A stretch of DNA of 64,000 bases, from assembly GCF_024582695.1 (NCBI RefSeq), contig NZ_CP102081.1, positions 124,001 through 188,000 on the forward strand. The letters are read 5' to 3'. Position 1 is the first letter of the stretch; every line of letters starts with the position of its first letter. Shown piece by piece: positions 8,480-20,128 of this stretch. This DNA is from Mycoplasma sp. 1578d (GTDB lineage: Bacteria; Bacillota_I; Bacilli_A; Mycoplasmatales; Metamycoplasmataceae). The position numbers and the translations under genes were made by a program. Under the pieces are notes generated by a model, which did no database searches, had not been told where the DNA came from, and was given only the letters and a program-made list of their open reading frames with translations.

Positions 8480-9887
8480 CTAAAATCTCTTTTGCTAGTT
8501 GATCACTTAAGATTGGGTTGACTTGTCCGCCAGTGGTTTTCATTAAATTACCTAACACAAATTTCAGCACTCTTTCAGGACGAGTAGGATATTCAGTCAC
8601 AAGTTGATCATTATCTTGAATAATTTGTTCAAGAATTTGTGTGATCTGTGCTGGATCTGAAATTTGTTTAAGATTATATTTTTCAAGCAGGTCATCAAGA
8701 GAATCATTTTGATAATTAGATAAAAAAGGAATTAATTTTTTTAATGACTTACCTGAAATAATTTGTTGATCTAGTAATTTCAAAGCTTGATTAATGTGTT
8801 CTGGTTTGATATTTAGTTGAGTGGGATGGAGCTCTTTAGAATTAGCTAGAGAGACAATTTCTGCAAAGAAAACTTTTGACAGCTTTTCTTTGTCTGGATA
8901 ATTAATTGAATCAAAATATTTGGCTAATTCAATATCATCAACTAATCTTTGAACATAGATATCTTGAATTTGTGCATTTAAATACCTTTGTTCTTTTTCT
9001 AAAGGCAATTCAGGAACAAGGACTGAGTTAACAAATTCTTTTGAAAGTTTAATAAAGGGAATATTTGGTTCAGGAAAGTATTTATATTCGACTGTTCCTG
9101 TTTTAGTACGCATGACCACATTGGTATTATCTTGGTCGTTAAATCTTTTTGTTTGTTGCAAAATAGTTTCGTTTGTAAGTAATTTTTGTGTTTGTAACTT
9201 AATTTCATATTCAATTGCTTTTTTAACATTTGAAAGTGAATTCATGTTTTTAATTTCGACCTTAGTTCCAAACACTTTACTTCCATAAGGTCTCAGTGAA
9301 ATATTAATATCAGCTCGTAATGATCCTTCCTCAAGTTTTCCATCAGATATTTCAAGGGCATTAACAGTTTTACGGATCATATCAATATATCCAGCGGCCT
9401 CATCAGCATTTCGCATTACTGGATATGTTACTATTTCAATTAATGGAGTTCCAGCTCGATTGTAGTCAAGTTTGGTTCCTTCATGATCGTGAATTTGTTT
9501 AGCTGTATCTTCTTCTAAATGGATACGTTCAATCAAAATTTCTTTTAATCCATTTGGGGTTTTGATTGTAATTTTCCCATTTTTTCCAATTGGCCTAAAA
9601 AACTGAGTGATTTGATATCCTTTTGGCAAATCAGGATAAAAGTAATTTTTACGGTCAAAGTGGAGTTCATCATCAATTTCCATGTTTAGTGCCTTAGCAA
9701 AAGCAAGAGCAAATTTAACCGCTTGCTTATTGACCATTGGCAAAGTACCAGGGTATCCTAAATCGATTTGATTAGCACAAGTATTTGGAGAAAGGTTAAA
9801 ATCTACTTTAGCTGGAGAGAACATTTTGGTTTGAGTTTTAAGTTCAATATGAATTTCAATTCCAATAATTGTTTCAAAATTATTCAT
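8460..9887 (-). CDS. gatB: Aspartyl/glutamyl-tRNA amidotransferase subunit B
   Basis: The protein has 475 residues, a full-length match to GatB. It starts with the ETIIGIEIHIEL motif, followed by the cradle domain with GYPGTLP and FYPDLPKGYQITQ, then the helical and YqeY-like tail domain. GatB carries the kinase and tRNA-binding functions that activate Glu-tRNA(Gln) or Asp-tRNA(Asn) for amidation with ammonia from GatA. The ATG overlaps the gatA stop by 8 bases, with AGGAG inside the gatA end. Order gatC-gatA-gatB is conserved here. Confidence 0.97.
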   Translation of the reverse strand: MNNFETIIGIEIHIELKTQTKMFSPAKVDFNLSPNTCANQIDLGYPGTLPMVNKQAVKFALAFAKALNMEIDDELHFDRKNYFYPDLPKGYQITQFFRPIGKNGKITIKTPNGLKEILIERIHLEEDTAKQIHDHEGTKLDYNRAGTPLIEIVTYPVMRNADEAAGYIDMIRKTVNALEISDGKLEEGSLRADINISLRPYGSKVFGTKVEIKNMNSLSNVKKAIEYEIKLQTQKLLTNETILQQTKRFNDQDNTNVVMRTKTGTVEYKYFPEPNIPFIKLSKEFVNSVLVPELPLEKEQRYLNAQIQDIYVQRLVDDIELAKYFDSINYPDKEKLSKVFFAEIVSLANSKELHPTQLNIKPEHINQALKLLDQQIISGKSLKKLIPFLSNYQNDSLDDLLEKYNLKQISDPAQITQILEQIIQDNDQLVTEYPTRPERVLKFVLGNLMKTTGGQVNPILSDQLAKEILDEKFKH

Positions 9888-11199
9888 TTGTTTCTCCTAA
9901 CATTTTTTTAATATATAAAGAATGATTTAATAATTTATTATCCTCGTACAAACCTGCATCAATAGTTAAATTAAATGGCATTGCATTTTTAGTCCCAAGC
10001 GGAATTGATAGTGATGGATTCCCAGCCAAATTTGCACCAGTCAGAACATAATCCATAACATCATATGACTTTTTATCCTTAATTAATGGAGCAATTGAAG
10101 CAAATGAAGGGTAAATAACCACATCGCCCATTTGATGAAGTGATTTTAAATAATCTCTAATCACTCTACGAACTTTCATTGCTTTAATAAAAATTTCTTC
10201 TTGATTTTCACTATATAAGAAGTAACTTCCCAACACCAAACGCTCGCTGACCATAATTCCAAAGTTTTGACTTCTGGTTTTGGTCATAATTTCAATATAA
10301 TCTTGCCCATTAACTTTATTTCCAAAAATAATTCCGGTTAAATTAGCTAAATTTGAAGAAGCTTCAGAAAAACTAATCACTTGATAAACAGGTTTAATGC
10401 ATCTGAGAATATCTAAATTTGGTTTAACTAATTCAACTTGAATGTTTTGTTTTTTAAGTTTATTAATTAATTTATCAAAAGCCTTATTAACTTCAGGGTC
10501 ACAAAATTCAGAAAAGTCTAAAGCCACAATTTTTGACGGTTTTGTTTCTACAAGTTCATTTAATTTCACTTCCACTGTAGTCATATCTTTAGGATCAATA
10601 CCGTATAAAGTTTTAGAAACTAAATAAATATCATTAACATTATGAGCAAAATAAGCTATAGTATCAAGTGAGGAAGCATAAGCAAATAATCCATAACGAG
10701 AAATAGCTCCGTATGAAGGTTTGAAACCAATAATCCCATTATATGAAGCTGGAAGTCTAACGCTATCTCCTGTATCACTTCCTATTGCAAATGAAATATT
10801 TTTACTGAAAGTAGCAACCGAACCAGATGAACTACCTCCTGATAATCTTGTATGGTCTTTTGGATTGGTAATTAAACCAAAAGCACTATATGTTCCAGTT
10901 CCACCTAATGCTAGTTCATCATTGTTAACAGTGGCTACCAATAAAGCTCCATTATTTAATATTTTTTCAACAATTGTTGCATTATATGAAGGTTGAAAAT
11001 TTTCTAGAATTTTTGAAGAAGAACGAACAAATCCAGTTTTAGTTGCATAAACATCTTTAAGGGTAAAAACAGCATTATCAAGCAAACCAGTTCCTAATTT
11101 TTCTTTTTCAAAAACTTTTATTACTGCATTATTTGTGTCTTGTCGCAATTCTTGAGAAGCTTTTTGAAAGTCTCCTAAAACTTTTAATTTGAGATTCAT
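9880..11199 (-). CDS. gatA: Aspartyl/glutamyl-tRNA amidotransferase subunit A
   Basis: The protein has 439 residues of the amidase-signature family. The catalytic Lys lies in FTLKDVYAT (about residue 48), the cis-Ser in SGGSSSGS (about 123-125) and the nucleophile Ser146 in GSDTGDSVRLPAS. GatA releases ammonia from glutamine and channels it to GatB. The family's usual TGGS is TGDS here, one Gly replaced by Asp next to the nucleophile. The start ATG shares one base with the gatC stop. It is somewhat shorter than typical bacterial GatA, mainly at the N-terminus. Confidence 0.95.
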   Translation of the reverse strand: MNLKLKVLGDFQKASQELRQDTNNAVIKVFEKEKLGTGLLDNAVFTLKDVYATKTGFVRSSSKILENFQPSYNATIVEKILNNGALLVATVNNDELALGGTGTYSAFGLITNPKDHTRLSGGSSSGSVATFSKNISFAIGSDTGDSVRLPASYNGIIGFKPSYGAISRYGLFAYASSLDTIAYFAHNVNDIYLVSKTLYGIDPKDMTTVEVKLNELVETKPSKIVALDFSEFCDPEVNKAFDKLINKLKKQNIQVELVKPNLDILRCIKPVYQVISFSEASSNLANLTGIIFGNKVNGQDYIEIMTKTRSQNFGIMVSERLVLGSYFLYSENQEEIFIKAMKVRRVIRDYLKSLHQMGDVVIYPSFASIAPLIKDKKSYDVMDYVLTGANLAGNPSLSIPLGTKNAMPFNLTIDAGLYEDNKLLNHSLYIKKMLGETNE

Positions 11200-11501
11200 T
11201 ATTTCACCACCTTTGAAGTAATGATAAAATCTTGGTCTTTATCTTTAGCATTTTTTAAAATGTCTTCTTTTGAAATCGAAAAACTATTATCAACATAATC
11301 CTCTCTTAAAAAATCGATAAGAGGAGTTTCATTAATATGTGAAAGTGGAGCTACATTATCTAGGTTTATTTTGTCAAATTTTTTCAATTCATTTTGAATA
11401 TTGTTTCAATTTTCAATAATGTTATCTAAAACTTGTTCGGTTGGTTCGATCATTAATGAAGAAACAATTTCTTTTAATTGTTCTTTGGTGATTTGTTTCA
11501 T
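11199..11501 (-). CDS. gatC: Aspartyl/glutamyl-tRNA amidotransferase subunit C
   Basis: The protein has 100 residues with one TGA Trp near residue 32. Small helical protein with the conserved C-terminal LREDYVDNSFSISKEDILKNAK pattern of GatC, which staples GatA to GatB. The ATG follows AGGAGAACT; the preceding gene's TAG stop overlaps that Shine-Dalgarno, so translation is probably coupled. The sequence N-terminal to the Trp would be lost under the standard code. Confidence 0.92.
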
Positions 11502-11508
11502 AGTTCTC

Positions 11509-12357
11509 CTATCATTTAATTGGTGATCAAAATTCTTTATTATTTAAATAGCTTAATTCACCAGATAACCCTTGTAATTTTAAATATCAAGAATGAAGCA
11601 TTAATCGTTCAGCTTTTTTACCGCCGTATTTTTTATCTCCATAAATTGGAGCATTTAGGTATTTTAAGGTTAATCTAATTTGATGCTTACGGCCAGTAAT
11701 GATTTGAGCTATTTTTCGGTTTCCTTCAAAATAAAACTGAGTCACACCCTCTTTAGAATTATCTTTAGGTTTAGGTGAAATCTTAGTTTTTTGAGCTTGA
11801 TCATCTTTATAAAAATAAAGTTTAATTCGTTGATTGTTTGGGGTAAAATCAGATAAAAATTGATATTTTTTAATGAATTTATGGTGTGTTTGATTTAGTA
11901 TTTTTACACTCAGATAATTTTTACCATAAAGGATAATTCCACTTGTATCTTTATCTAACCTTCCAACATGACTAGGGGTAAAACTGTCAATTTTCTGAAA
12001 ATTTAAGTATCCTAAAACTTGATTATCAAGAGAATTTTCTTCTCCGTGAACAGCAATCCCATTTGGCTTATTAATAATTAAAATATTTTCATCTTCATAA
12101 AGAATATCTAATTGATTATTAAATATTTTTATATTTGATTCATCTGTTTCTTGTGGATCAAAAATTCCATAAACAGTAATAACATCGCCTTGATTAACCT
12201 TATAATTTTTATCAATTTTGCGATTGCCATTCACTTTGATATCTTTCTTACGAAATATTTTTTCAATTTTACTTAGTGGTAAATTAGGGAAATATTTTTG
12301 TAAAATTTTAAAAACGCTTCTGGTGGAATCGTTTTTTGTAGCAATAATTTCAATCAT
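11509..12357 (-). CDS. RluA-family rRNA/tRNA pseudouridine synthase with S4 domain
   Basis: The protein has 282 residues. An S4 RNA-binding segment spans about residues 25-65, followed by the catalytic domain with HVGRLDKDTSGI carrying the active Asp, and RKHQIRL near the C-terminus. It isomerises uridine in structured RNA. TGA Trp codons extend it past 11587 to TAG. The start follows AGGAGG at good spacing. A second family member lies at 37743-38654; I cannot assign RluB/C/D specificity to this copy. Confidence 0.9.
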
Positions 12358-12402
12358 TTTACCTCCTTTTCTCGATTAATAAAATAAAAAAAGCGCCCGA
12401 GA

Positions 12403-12975
12403 TTAATCTTCTCTTTGGCTTGTAAATAAATCAAAATCAGAATGCTCACTTTCTAAATCGTCAACATAATTAAAATCATTCATTTTTGGTAAATCACGCA
12501 TAGTTTTAATACGGAAGTGATCAAAAAATTTATTAGTTACTCCATAAAGCACAGGATTTCCAGGGGTTGGTGAAATTCCAACTTCTTCAATAATTCCTTT
12601 TACTAAAAGAGTATTGACTACTTGATCTGAAGCTAGCCCTCTAATTTTATTAATTTGGCCTTTGGTAATTGGTTGTTTATAAGCAATTATTCCAGCAACT
12701 TCAATAGCTGAATTTGACAATCTTTGTTTTTTAACTACGTTAACCATTTTTGCAACATAATCTTTGACGGTTTCACGAGTAGCTAGTTTATAAACTTCAT
12801 TAAAAGAAACAACTTTAAGCCCTCTATCTTGCGAATTAAAATCTTTATGAAAATCGTCCATAACTTTTTTAGCCTCAGCAATTGTGTTTAAAGAGAAAAT
12901 TTCTTTAACTTGTTCAAGAGTTAAGCCATCATCCCCTTGAATATATAATAAAGCTTCTAGTATTTTATTTTTCAT
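12403..12975 (-). CDS. scpB: Segregation and condensation protein B
   Basis: The protein has 190 residues. Tandem winged-helix pattern with ILEALLYIQGD at the start and the conserved AIEVAGIIAYKQPITKGQI and PGNPVLYGVT segments. ScpB binds ScpA in the SMC condensin that organises the nucleoid. ATG 12975 is preferred over GTG 12984 because AAGGAAG is spaced 8 bases from it. It overlaps scpA by 11 bases. The acidic C-terminal tail is an extension beyond the core. Confidence 0.93.
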   Translation of the reverse strand: MKNKILEALLYIQGDDGLTLEQVKEIFSLNTIAEAKKVMDDFHKDFNSQDRGLKVVSFNEVYKLATRETVKDYVAKMVNVVKKQRLSNSAIEVAGIIAYKQPITKGQINKIRGLASDQVVNTLLVKGIIEEVGISPTPGNPVLYGVTNKFFDHFRIKTMRDLPKMNDFNYVDDLESEHSDFDLFTSQRED

Positions 12976-13711
12976 TAAATTCACTTCCTTTTTTAATCAC
13001 AATATTACCAAATTGATGTTCTTGGATAATAATTAATTGTTGTTGCCTTGCTAAGTCTAAAAGAGCAAGCAAAGTAATTACAAAATGTCCAATAGTTGGT
13101 TGATTAAAGACCATTTCAAAAGTTACTGTTTCATTGTTCGCGAGCAATTTTTTAATAAATCCAAATTGATCAGCAGGAGTTAATTTTATTGTTTCAAGGG
13201 TGGTGTGACGCAATTCTTGTGCATATCTTCTTTCAAACATTCTTTGCAACACAGTTATTAGTTTAATTGGGTTTGAATAGCCATCTAAACGAGAATCATC
13301 TGAATCGACAACAAAATCTTCAATATTACTTGGCTTTTTAATAAAGATTTCTTCACGTTGAACCCTAAAGGTTTTGAGTGCTTCTTTGACTTCTTTAAAT
13401 TGTTGATATTCAACTAATTGATTAATCAGACTTTCTTTTTCTTGTTGAACTTCTTCAACTTGATCAGGTTCTTTTAAGACCATTTTGGCCTTTAAATCAA
13501 TTAAAGTAGCAGCCATTAGGAGATAATCACCAGCAATATCAATTTCATTTTCTTTAAGTTGATTGATAATTTGTAAATATTGAGTCGCCAACTCAGAAAC
13601 ATCAACATCAAAAATACTCATTTTTTTATCTTTAATTAGAGCAAGTAAAAGGTCTAATGGGCCATCGAATTGATTAATCTTGAAAGTATATTCTTGGACA
13701 CTATTATTCAT
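12965..13711 (-). CDS. scpA: Segregation and condensation protein A (kleisin)
   Basis: The protein has 248 residues with the hallmark FDGPLDLLLALIKDKKM N-terminal motif and DYLLMAATLIDLKAKMVL. ScpA is the kleisin that bridges SMC heads with ScpB. It starts inside the end of plsC (8-base overlap) and overlaps scpB downstream, so the three are translated from one message. Confidence 0.95.
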   Translation of the reverse strand: MNNSVQEYTFKINQFDGPLDLLLALIKDKKMSIFDVDVSELATQYLQIINQLKENEIDIAGDYLLMAATLIDLKAKMVLKEPDQVEEVQQEKESLINQLVEYQQFKEVKEALKTFRVQREEIFIKKPSNIEDFVVDSDDSRLDGYSNPIKLITVLQRMFERRYAQELRHTTLETIKLTPADQFGFIKKLLANNETVTFEMVFNQPTIGHFVITLLALLDLARQQQLIIIQEHQFGNIVIKKGSEFNEK

Positions 13712-14468
13712 ATTTCTTCATTTCTTCTTGAATGAGATTTTTGACTCTTTGAGCTAAGGCTTTAGCGTCTTGAGTTAAATAATTTGCTGGCTTGAGCGGT
13801 TTTAAAAATGAGACAGTAATTTTTAATCTTCCAACTCTCTTTTTATTTTGGGCATTTAGTGAATTAATGATCGCCACAGGCACAATGGTTAGATAATTAC
13901 TTGCAGTAATTTTAAAAGCTCCTGATTTAAATTCGCCTAGTTTTGGGGTTTGAACTCTAGTTCCTTCAGGAAAGACCACTCCAATAGTTTTGTTAATTCG
14001 AATAAATTCACCAAATTCGTTGAGTTTTTGAAAAGATTCTCTAAAATTTTCTCGGTCAATTACTGTTGAATCAGTTAGTTTGAGTATTCGTTTAACAAGA
14101 AACTTTTCATCTAATTCTTTTTTAGCTAAAAAGTTAACAATTCGATTTTTGCTCCCTTGCTCATAATCTTGTTTTTCAAGTGCTGCTAAAAGAGCAACAG
14201 GATCCATGCTTGATTTATGATTAGCTGCTAATAATGTTCCGCCACTTTTAGGTATATTTTCAAAACCAATAATTTCTAAATCTATATTGTTAACTTTTAA
14301 GAGTTTTTTGGACAATTTAAGTAAATAATCATTCCGAGCTTGAGCACTTAATGATTGGTCATCCTTTTTGTATTTACGATACATTGACGAGATTTTTCTA
14401 ATTCTGTGCAGTCATGCAATAGATGTAAAAATTTTCTTTAATGTTCGATTAATTGCGATTTTCTTCAT
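13704..14468 (-). CDS. plsC: 1-acyl-sn-glycerol-3-phosphate acyltransferase
   Basis: The protein has 254 residues. Contains NHKSSMDP (the HX4D catalytic motif) and FPEGTR, both diagnostic of PlsC-type lysophosphatidate acyltransferases. It makes phosphatidic acid at the membrane for phospholipid synthesis. A TGA Trp lies in the N-terminal amphipathic region; ATG 14468 behind GAGGATAAGT is the true start, not the internal ATG at 14384. It overlaps acpS by 20 bases, linking acyl-carrier activation with acyl transfer. Confidence 0.92.
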
Positions 14469-14781
14469 ACTTATCCTCATTTTTAACAACCATAGCAATT
14501 ACAAAATCATCTTCATGTGAAATGCTAATGCTAAAATTGTTAAAAGTTCATTTATTATTAACTTTAGTTAAATTAATTTTGGAAAATTGACTATAGCTAT
14601 TATCGCTTTTGAAGATAGCTTCTTTAATTGCTCAGCTTCTAGCCAAAAATAATGCTTGATGCTCAGAAGAAGTGTTTTGATAATCAATTAATTCCTGCTT
14701 AGATAAAATTTTTTGTATAAGCGAGAATTTTGCGTCCTTAAAACGTGAAATCTTAGCTATATCCACTCCTATATTAAGCAT
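14449..14781 (-). CDS. acpS: Holo-[acyl-carrier-protein] synthase
   Basis: The protein has 110 residues. N-terminal NIGVDIAKISRF matches the AcpS GxD-I signature, and ARSWAIKEAIFK contains the WAxKEA-type motif with its Trp encoded by TGA. It transfers phosphopantetheine from CoA to apo-ACP. The ATG lies 6 bases after TATAAT (14788-14793 on the minus strand) with no Shine-Dalgarno, so this first gene of the acpS-yihY cluster is probably leaderless. Confidence 0.88.
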
Positions 14782-14787
14782 ATTTTT

Positions 14788-14793
14788 ATTATA
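14788..14793 (-). promoter_or_regulatory. -10 box of acpS operon, leaderless layout
   Basis: TATAAT on the minus strand, followed by six bases and the acpS ATG. Confidence 0.65.
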
Positions 14794-14827
14794 TAAAAAA
14801 AACACATTTTTCTGTGAAATGAGACGT

Positions 14828-14851
14828 AAAAAGTGCTAATATAGCACTTTT
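14828..14851 (-). terminator. Terminator of gltX-DUF1934 operon
   Basis: AGTGCT/AGCACT stem flanked by A/T runs. It overlaps the stop codon of the minus-strand gene ending at 14850. Confidence 0.8.
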
Positions 14852-15246
14852 AGTTCTCGAGAGTTAAATAAATCTTAAAATTTCCAAAAACTTCCTTCTT
14901 GTCTGATTGTTTTTGGAACAATTCATATTCAAAAAAGTATTGTTTACCATAATCAAATTCGTGTTTGATAATTTGAGTGTAAAAATCCATTTCTCTTCCA
15001 ATTCCTTCAGGAGTTTGTAACTCAAAAACATTTAATGCACTTTGATTAGGATCTAAAATAATGTATAGAGTTGTCGGGCCGGCAAAAATATTGATTCTTT
15101 GATTTGAAATTTCAATTCGATTAGCAATATTATTACTTGGTTCATAAAAAGACAAGACTTGAAATTCCCCTTCTTTTGTTAATTCGACTGGGGCACTAAA
15201 TTCAATTTCTTTTTCATTATTATTTTGAAATACAATAGATTTAAAT

Positions 15247-15257
<11 letters not shown>
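14850..15257 (-). CDS. DUF1934 (YwiB-like) family protein, probable
   Basis: The protein has 135 residues, predicted rich in beta strands, with no TGA codon and no membrane segment. The pattern of an N-terminal IKFKSIV, a central [12 protein letters not shown] and a C-terminal [11 protein letters not shown] is consistent with the small calycin-like DUF1934 proteins, but I cannot confirm this by search. It overlaps the end of gltX by 11 bases and is co-transcribed with it. Function unknown. Confidence 0.6.
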
Positions 15258-16653
<1,396 letters not shown>

Positions 16654-16838
16654 ATATCTCCTTAAAAACATAAAGTATATTAATTATATAATAACTTATT
16701 TTTTATGATTAAGGCAATTATGAAAATGGTAAAATTTTCATATTTTTCAATTTATTTTTTAAATAAAGCTAAAAAAGTGGTGTAATTATAGAATATCCAT
16801 TTTGCGAAATGGTTTTTAATTTTTATAAAGGGGGTCCC

Positions 16839-18179
16839 TTGTTTTTTAATAAAAAAGATCAAGATCAGAATTTACAAGAACCTCAAGTTATTGAAAAAGC
16901 TAACACAGTTTATAAAAAAACTAGAATGTCAAATTTTGGTTTAAAGTTAAATTATTTTTATTCATATTTACCGATGTGAAAACTAATTACCACCACAGCA
17001 ATTACTGCAATTATTTTTGGGGTAATTAGTGTATTTTTTGTTAAAAATGTCGGAATTTATAATTTTGGATTGGCTGCTTTTGGGCAAGCCATTGCTCGTC
17101 TTATTATTGTTAAAATCGCCGGAACAGTTTCTCCTATTTTATCAAACGCGATTGACCAGCTTGTTTTCTGATTAGCTTACATTATATTAAGTATCCCGAT
17201 TTTTGTGTTAGGATATCGAAAAATCGGAAAATTATTTGGTGATTTAACAGTGATTTTTCTGGTTGTTTCTTCACTTGTTTCATTCTCAATTGGTTTTATT
17301 GATGGAGCTAATGAAGTTTATTTAATTGGTGATTTTGGTAATCAAAATGTTAAAGATCTAATTAATGAAATATCAAATCAAAAAATTCAAACTTTTTCGT
17401 CTAATCCTGATTTAGGCGAACAAATAGCAAAAATTCAAAGCACTAAAGATAGTTTATTAAAATTATCTCCACTTCTTCCTCTTAGTTGACAAGAAGGTGG
17501 TAACATTATAGCTTTAATAATTATTGCTGTCGGTTATGGAGTAATTTTAGCTTGAATTTTCGCATTAATTCAAATAATTGGCGGAACTGCTGGAGTAACA
17601 GGAATTATCGGAGAGTGATATTCAAATAAAACTCAAAAATCATTCGGAGTAATTTCGGGTTATTTAAATATCATTATTATTTTTATTTCTGTGGCTATAG
17701 GTTCTTGATTACCTGGATCTTTATATATTCAGAAGATATTAAAATTTTCTGACGGAGTCTCATTATCAAGTAAAGCACTTGAGACAATCAATGTGTTAAA
17801 AACAAGAGCTTGAAGTTTTGAATTTTATTTATCCCCTAATTTTATCGCTACATTTATTACAAACATAGCTTATATTATTGTTTTAAATAAAATTTATCCT
17901 AAATTTAAACTTGTTAAAGTCGAAATCTTTTCGAAAAAATTCGAACTACTTCAATCAAAAATCTCAAACGATCGGAAAATTGTTATTAAACTAACTTCTT
18001 TTGTGGCTCAATCTGGCAAAGATGAAGAATTTACACACATTCTCAAAACAGTTACTTTATTTAGACAAGTACCAAGAATATTGAAAAAGATTCATCAATA
18101 CGATTCTGATGCTTTTGTGGCTATTTCAGAGGTTTCAAGTATTGATGGTTATATTTATTTACCGACTGAAAAGTTTTAA
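16839..18179 (+). CDS. YitT/DUF2179-type integral membrane protein, TTG start
   Basis: The protein has 446 residues, about six to seven hydrophobic segments with several TGA Trp codons, and a soluble C-terminal domain ending in DSDAFVAISEVSSIDGYIYLP, resembling DUF2179 of YitT-like proteins. TTG 16839 is preceded by AAAGGGGGT, a strong Shine-Dalgarno match; an in-frame ATG at 16809 lacks one. Function of the family is unresolved; the C-terminal ferredoxin-like domain suggests ligand sensing or transport. It is single-gene, divergent from gltX, with a shared bidirectional terminator downstream. Confidence 0.75.
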
Positions 18180-18208
18180 AATAAAAAATGGCTGAGCCAT
18201 TTTTTATT
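18180..18208. terminator. Bidirectional terminator, 13-bp perfect stem
   Basis: AATAAAAAATGGC and GCCATTTTTTATT arms with loop TGA. It overlaps the stop of the minus-strand lipoprotein. Confidence 0.88.
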
Positions 18209-19835
18209 TGTAAAATTGTGGATATATGTTCAGATCTAATGAACCAGTGTTATTAAATTGATCTATATCAGAATAATCAAACCCTTTTAAACCGCCAATT
18301 TTAATGTTGTTTATTGTCAATATTTTTTTATTCTGTTTTAAATCAATGACATCAAGTCTTAAGTTAACTTGTCCTAAAACTTGTGGATTAGTTTGGATTT
18401 TATTAATTTCTAAATAGAGCGGTGAATAACCTTGTGAGTTTTCAAAATCAAATAAATATGAATTTAACACAACAGCAACTTGAGCAATAATTCACTCAAG
18501 TGGATTTTGTCTCAACAGAATATCGTTAAATTGATCAGGTTCAAAATCTTGCATTTTGTTTCCATTTCAAATGCTTGCATTGTCTTTATTGATGTATAAA
18601 AAGTAATTAAATATTTTTTGTAAATTTGTATTAATAAAATTTTCCAGTCTTAATGATGAATTAATTTTCATTTGATTGTTAACTGCAAATTGACCAAATG
18701 TATTTAAAGAATAATCAAAATTTTTATCATAATTAAGATTATTACTTGTGTAATATCCGCTTAAAACGTGGTGATGTTTACTAAAATCAAGTGAATATCA
18801 TTTATATGATTTTTGATTATCATGCACAACAATAGGTACAATTAGTGAAGAATTATTCAAAGGTAAATGATCAGGGATTTGTAATGATTTTTCAAAATTA
18901 ATCATAAGTTTGCTATTTAAATTAGGAGAAGAAATATTAATATAATCTTTTAAGTACTTAAGTAAAACCAAAAGACCTTTTGAAGAAATTTTTCTCAAAA
19001 TGGAAACATTTTCAATAATGGTTTCAAAAGAATCAATTAATAGTGGATTGTTTTTGAAAAAAAGATCGACATCATTAAATTGTTCATTTAACAAAACTTG
19101 ATTATCATTAATAAATAAATTAAAGTTTCTGTTTCATGTTTTTCTTTGATTTAAATCTCTAAAATTAGGGAGAAAAAATTTAACTTGCTTTCATTTTGAA
19201 TATAAATCTTGATTTTGCTGATTTTTGAGCGAGATTGAAATTGTTTGATCGTTATTAAGCAAAATTCTAGCAAAAGTAAAATTTTCAATGTCAAAAGCTC
19301 TTAAATAAAAAGTTAAAATTTTTTCTAAATATTGAATTTGTTCATTGTTTTGAAAAAAAGCTTGCTCTCTAATATTATCAGAACTAATTCAATTCGGAAG
19401 AATTGATTTAAATAAATTTTTATTAGCAAAAATATCAAAAATAGCGTATTGAAGATTCGGAAAGAATGGAGAATTATTAAAAAGATCTTTTTTGATTGAA
19501 TTCAAAGAACTTGCCGAAGAAAAAACTCTTAATTCTTGGATATTAATGCCATTAGTTTGATAAAGCAATTCAAGATTATTGCTCAATTTTTTTAAAAAAA
19601 GATTTTCCTTTTGAGCTTTTAAATTATCAATTTGTTCATTGTTTTGTCCGGTATTATTTTTGGTAAAAAATAAATTATTTTGAATTAAATAATCAAGTTG
19701 AGACTTGTTATAAATTCAATCAAAGAGTTTTTGATCATATTTTCTAGGTTCGTTTTTAGGGTTTGAACATGAAATGCTAAAAAACACAACATTACTTATC
19801 ATTCAATTAGCAAAAAAGATCTTTTTAAATTTCAT
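18204..19835 (-). CDS. Large lipoprotein of unknown function
   Basis: The protein has 543 residues. Basic MKFKK start, hydrophobic segment and FSISC lipobox with Cys23; TGA Trp codons throughout. The mature part is Asn/Lys/Leu-rich with no repeats and no domain I can identify. Unlike the cluster at the left edge it has no low-complexity linker and its ATG has a Shine-Dalgarno (AAAAGGAATAT). It is probably a membrane-anchored outward-facing protein. It lies downstream of a tRNA cluster on the same strand but is separated from it by a terminator-sized gap. Confidence 0.82.
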
Positions 19836-19888
19836 ATATTCCTTTTTAGTAATATTATAACAATAAACATACTTTTGTAAATAAAGCA

Positions 19889-19910
19889 TAAAAAAAGATG
19901 CCTAAGCATC
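19889..19910 (-). terminator. Terminator of tRNA operon
   Basis: Minus strand GATGC TTAG GCATC followed by seven T, just after the tRNA-Leu CCA end. Confidence 0.8.
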
Positions 19911-19913
19911 ATA

Positions 19914-19997
19914 TGGTGCGCGAGGAGGGACTCGAACCCTCATGCCGGAGGCACTAGAGCCTAAATCTAGCGTGTCTGCCAATTTCACCACCCGCGC
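19914..19997 (-). tRNA. tRNA-Leu (UAG)
   Basis: Cloverleaf with acceptor GCGCGGG/CTCGCGC, anticodon loop TTTAGGC between CTAGA/TCTAG arms, a variable arm, T-arm GAGGG-TTCGAGT-CCCTC and encoded CCA. Last gene of a five-tRNA unit. Confidence 0.95.
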
Positions 19998-20051
19998 ACA
20001 GATAAAAGTAGAAAAGGTCTAAAAAGCTTAAAAAAAAGGCATTTGATTGCC

Positions 20052-20127
20052 TGGTGCCGTCTATAGGACTCGAACCTACGACCTACTGATTACAAGTCAG
20101 TTGCTCTCCCAACTGAGCTAAGACGGC
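20052..20127 (-). tRNA. tRNA-Thr (UGU)
   Basis: Acceptor GCCGTCT pairs with AGACGGC, anticodon loop CTTGTAA, encoded CCA. Confidence 0.96.
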
Positions 20128-20128
20128 A

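Noticed and set aside
12976-12984. GTG start for scpB
   Set aside because: AAGGAAG overlaps it; the ATG at 12975 has correct spacing.
18204-19835. Membership of the large lipoprotein in the left-edge antigen family
   Set aside because: It lacks the shared domain, the low-complexity linker and the leaderless promoter.
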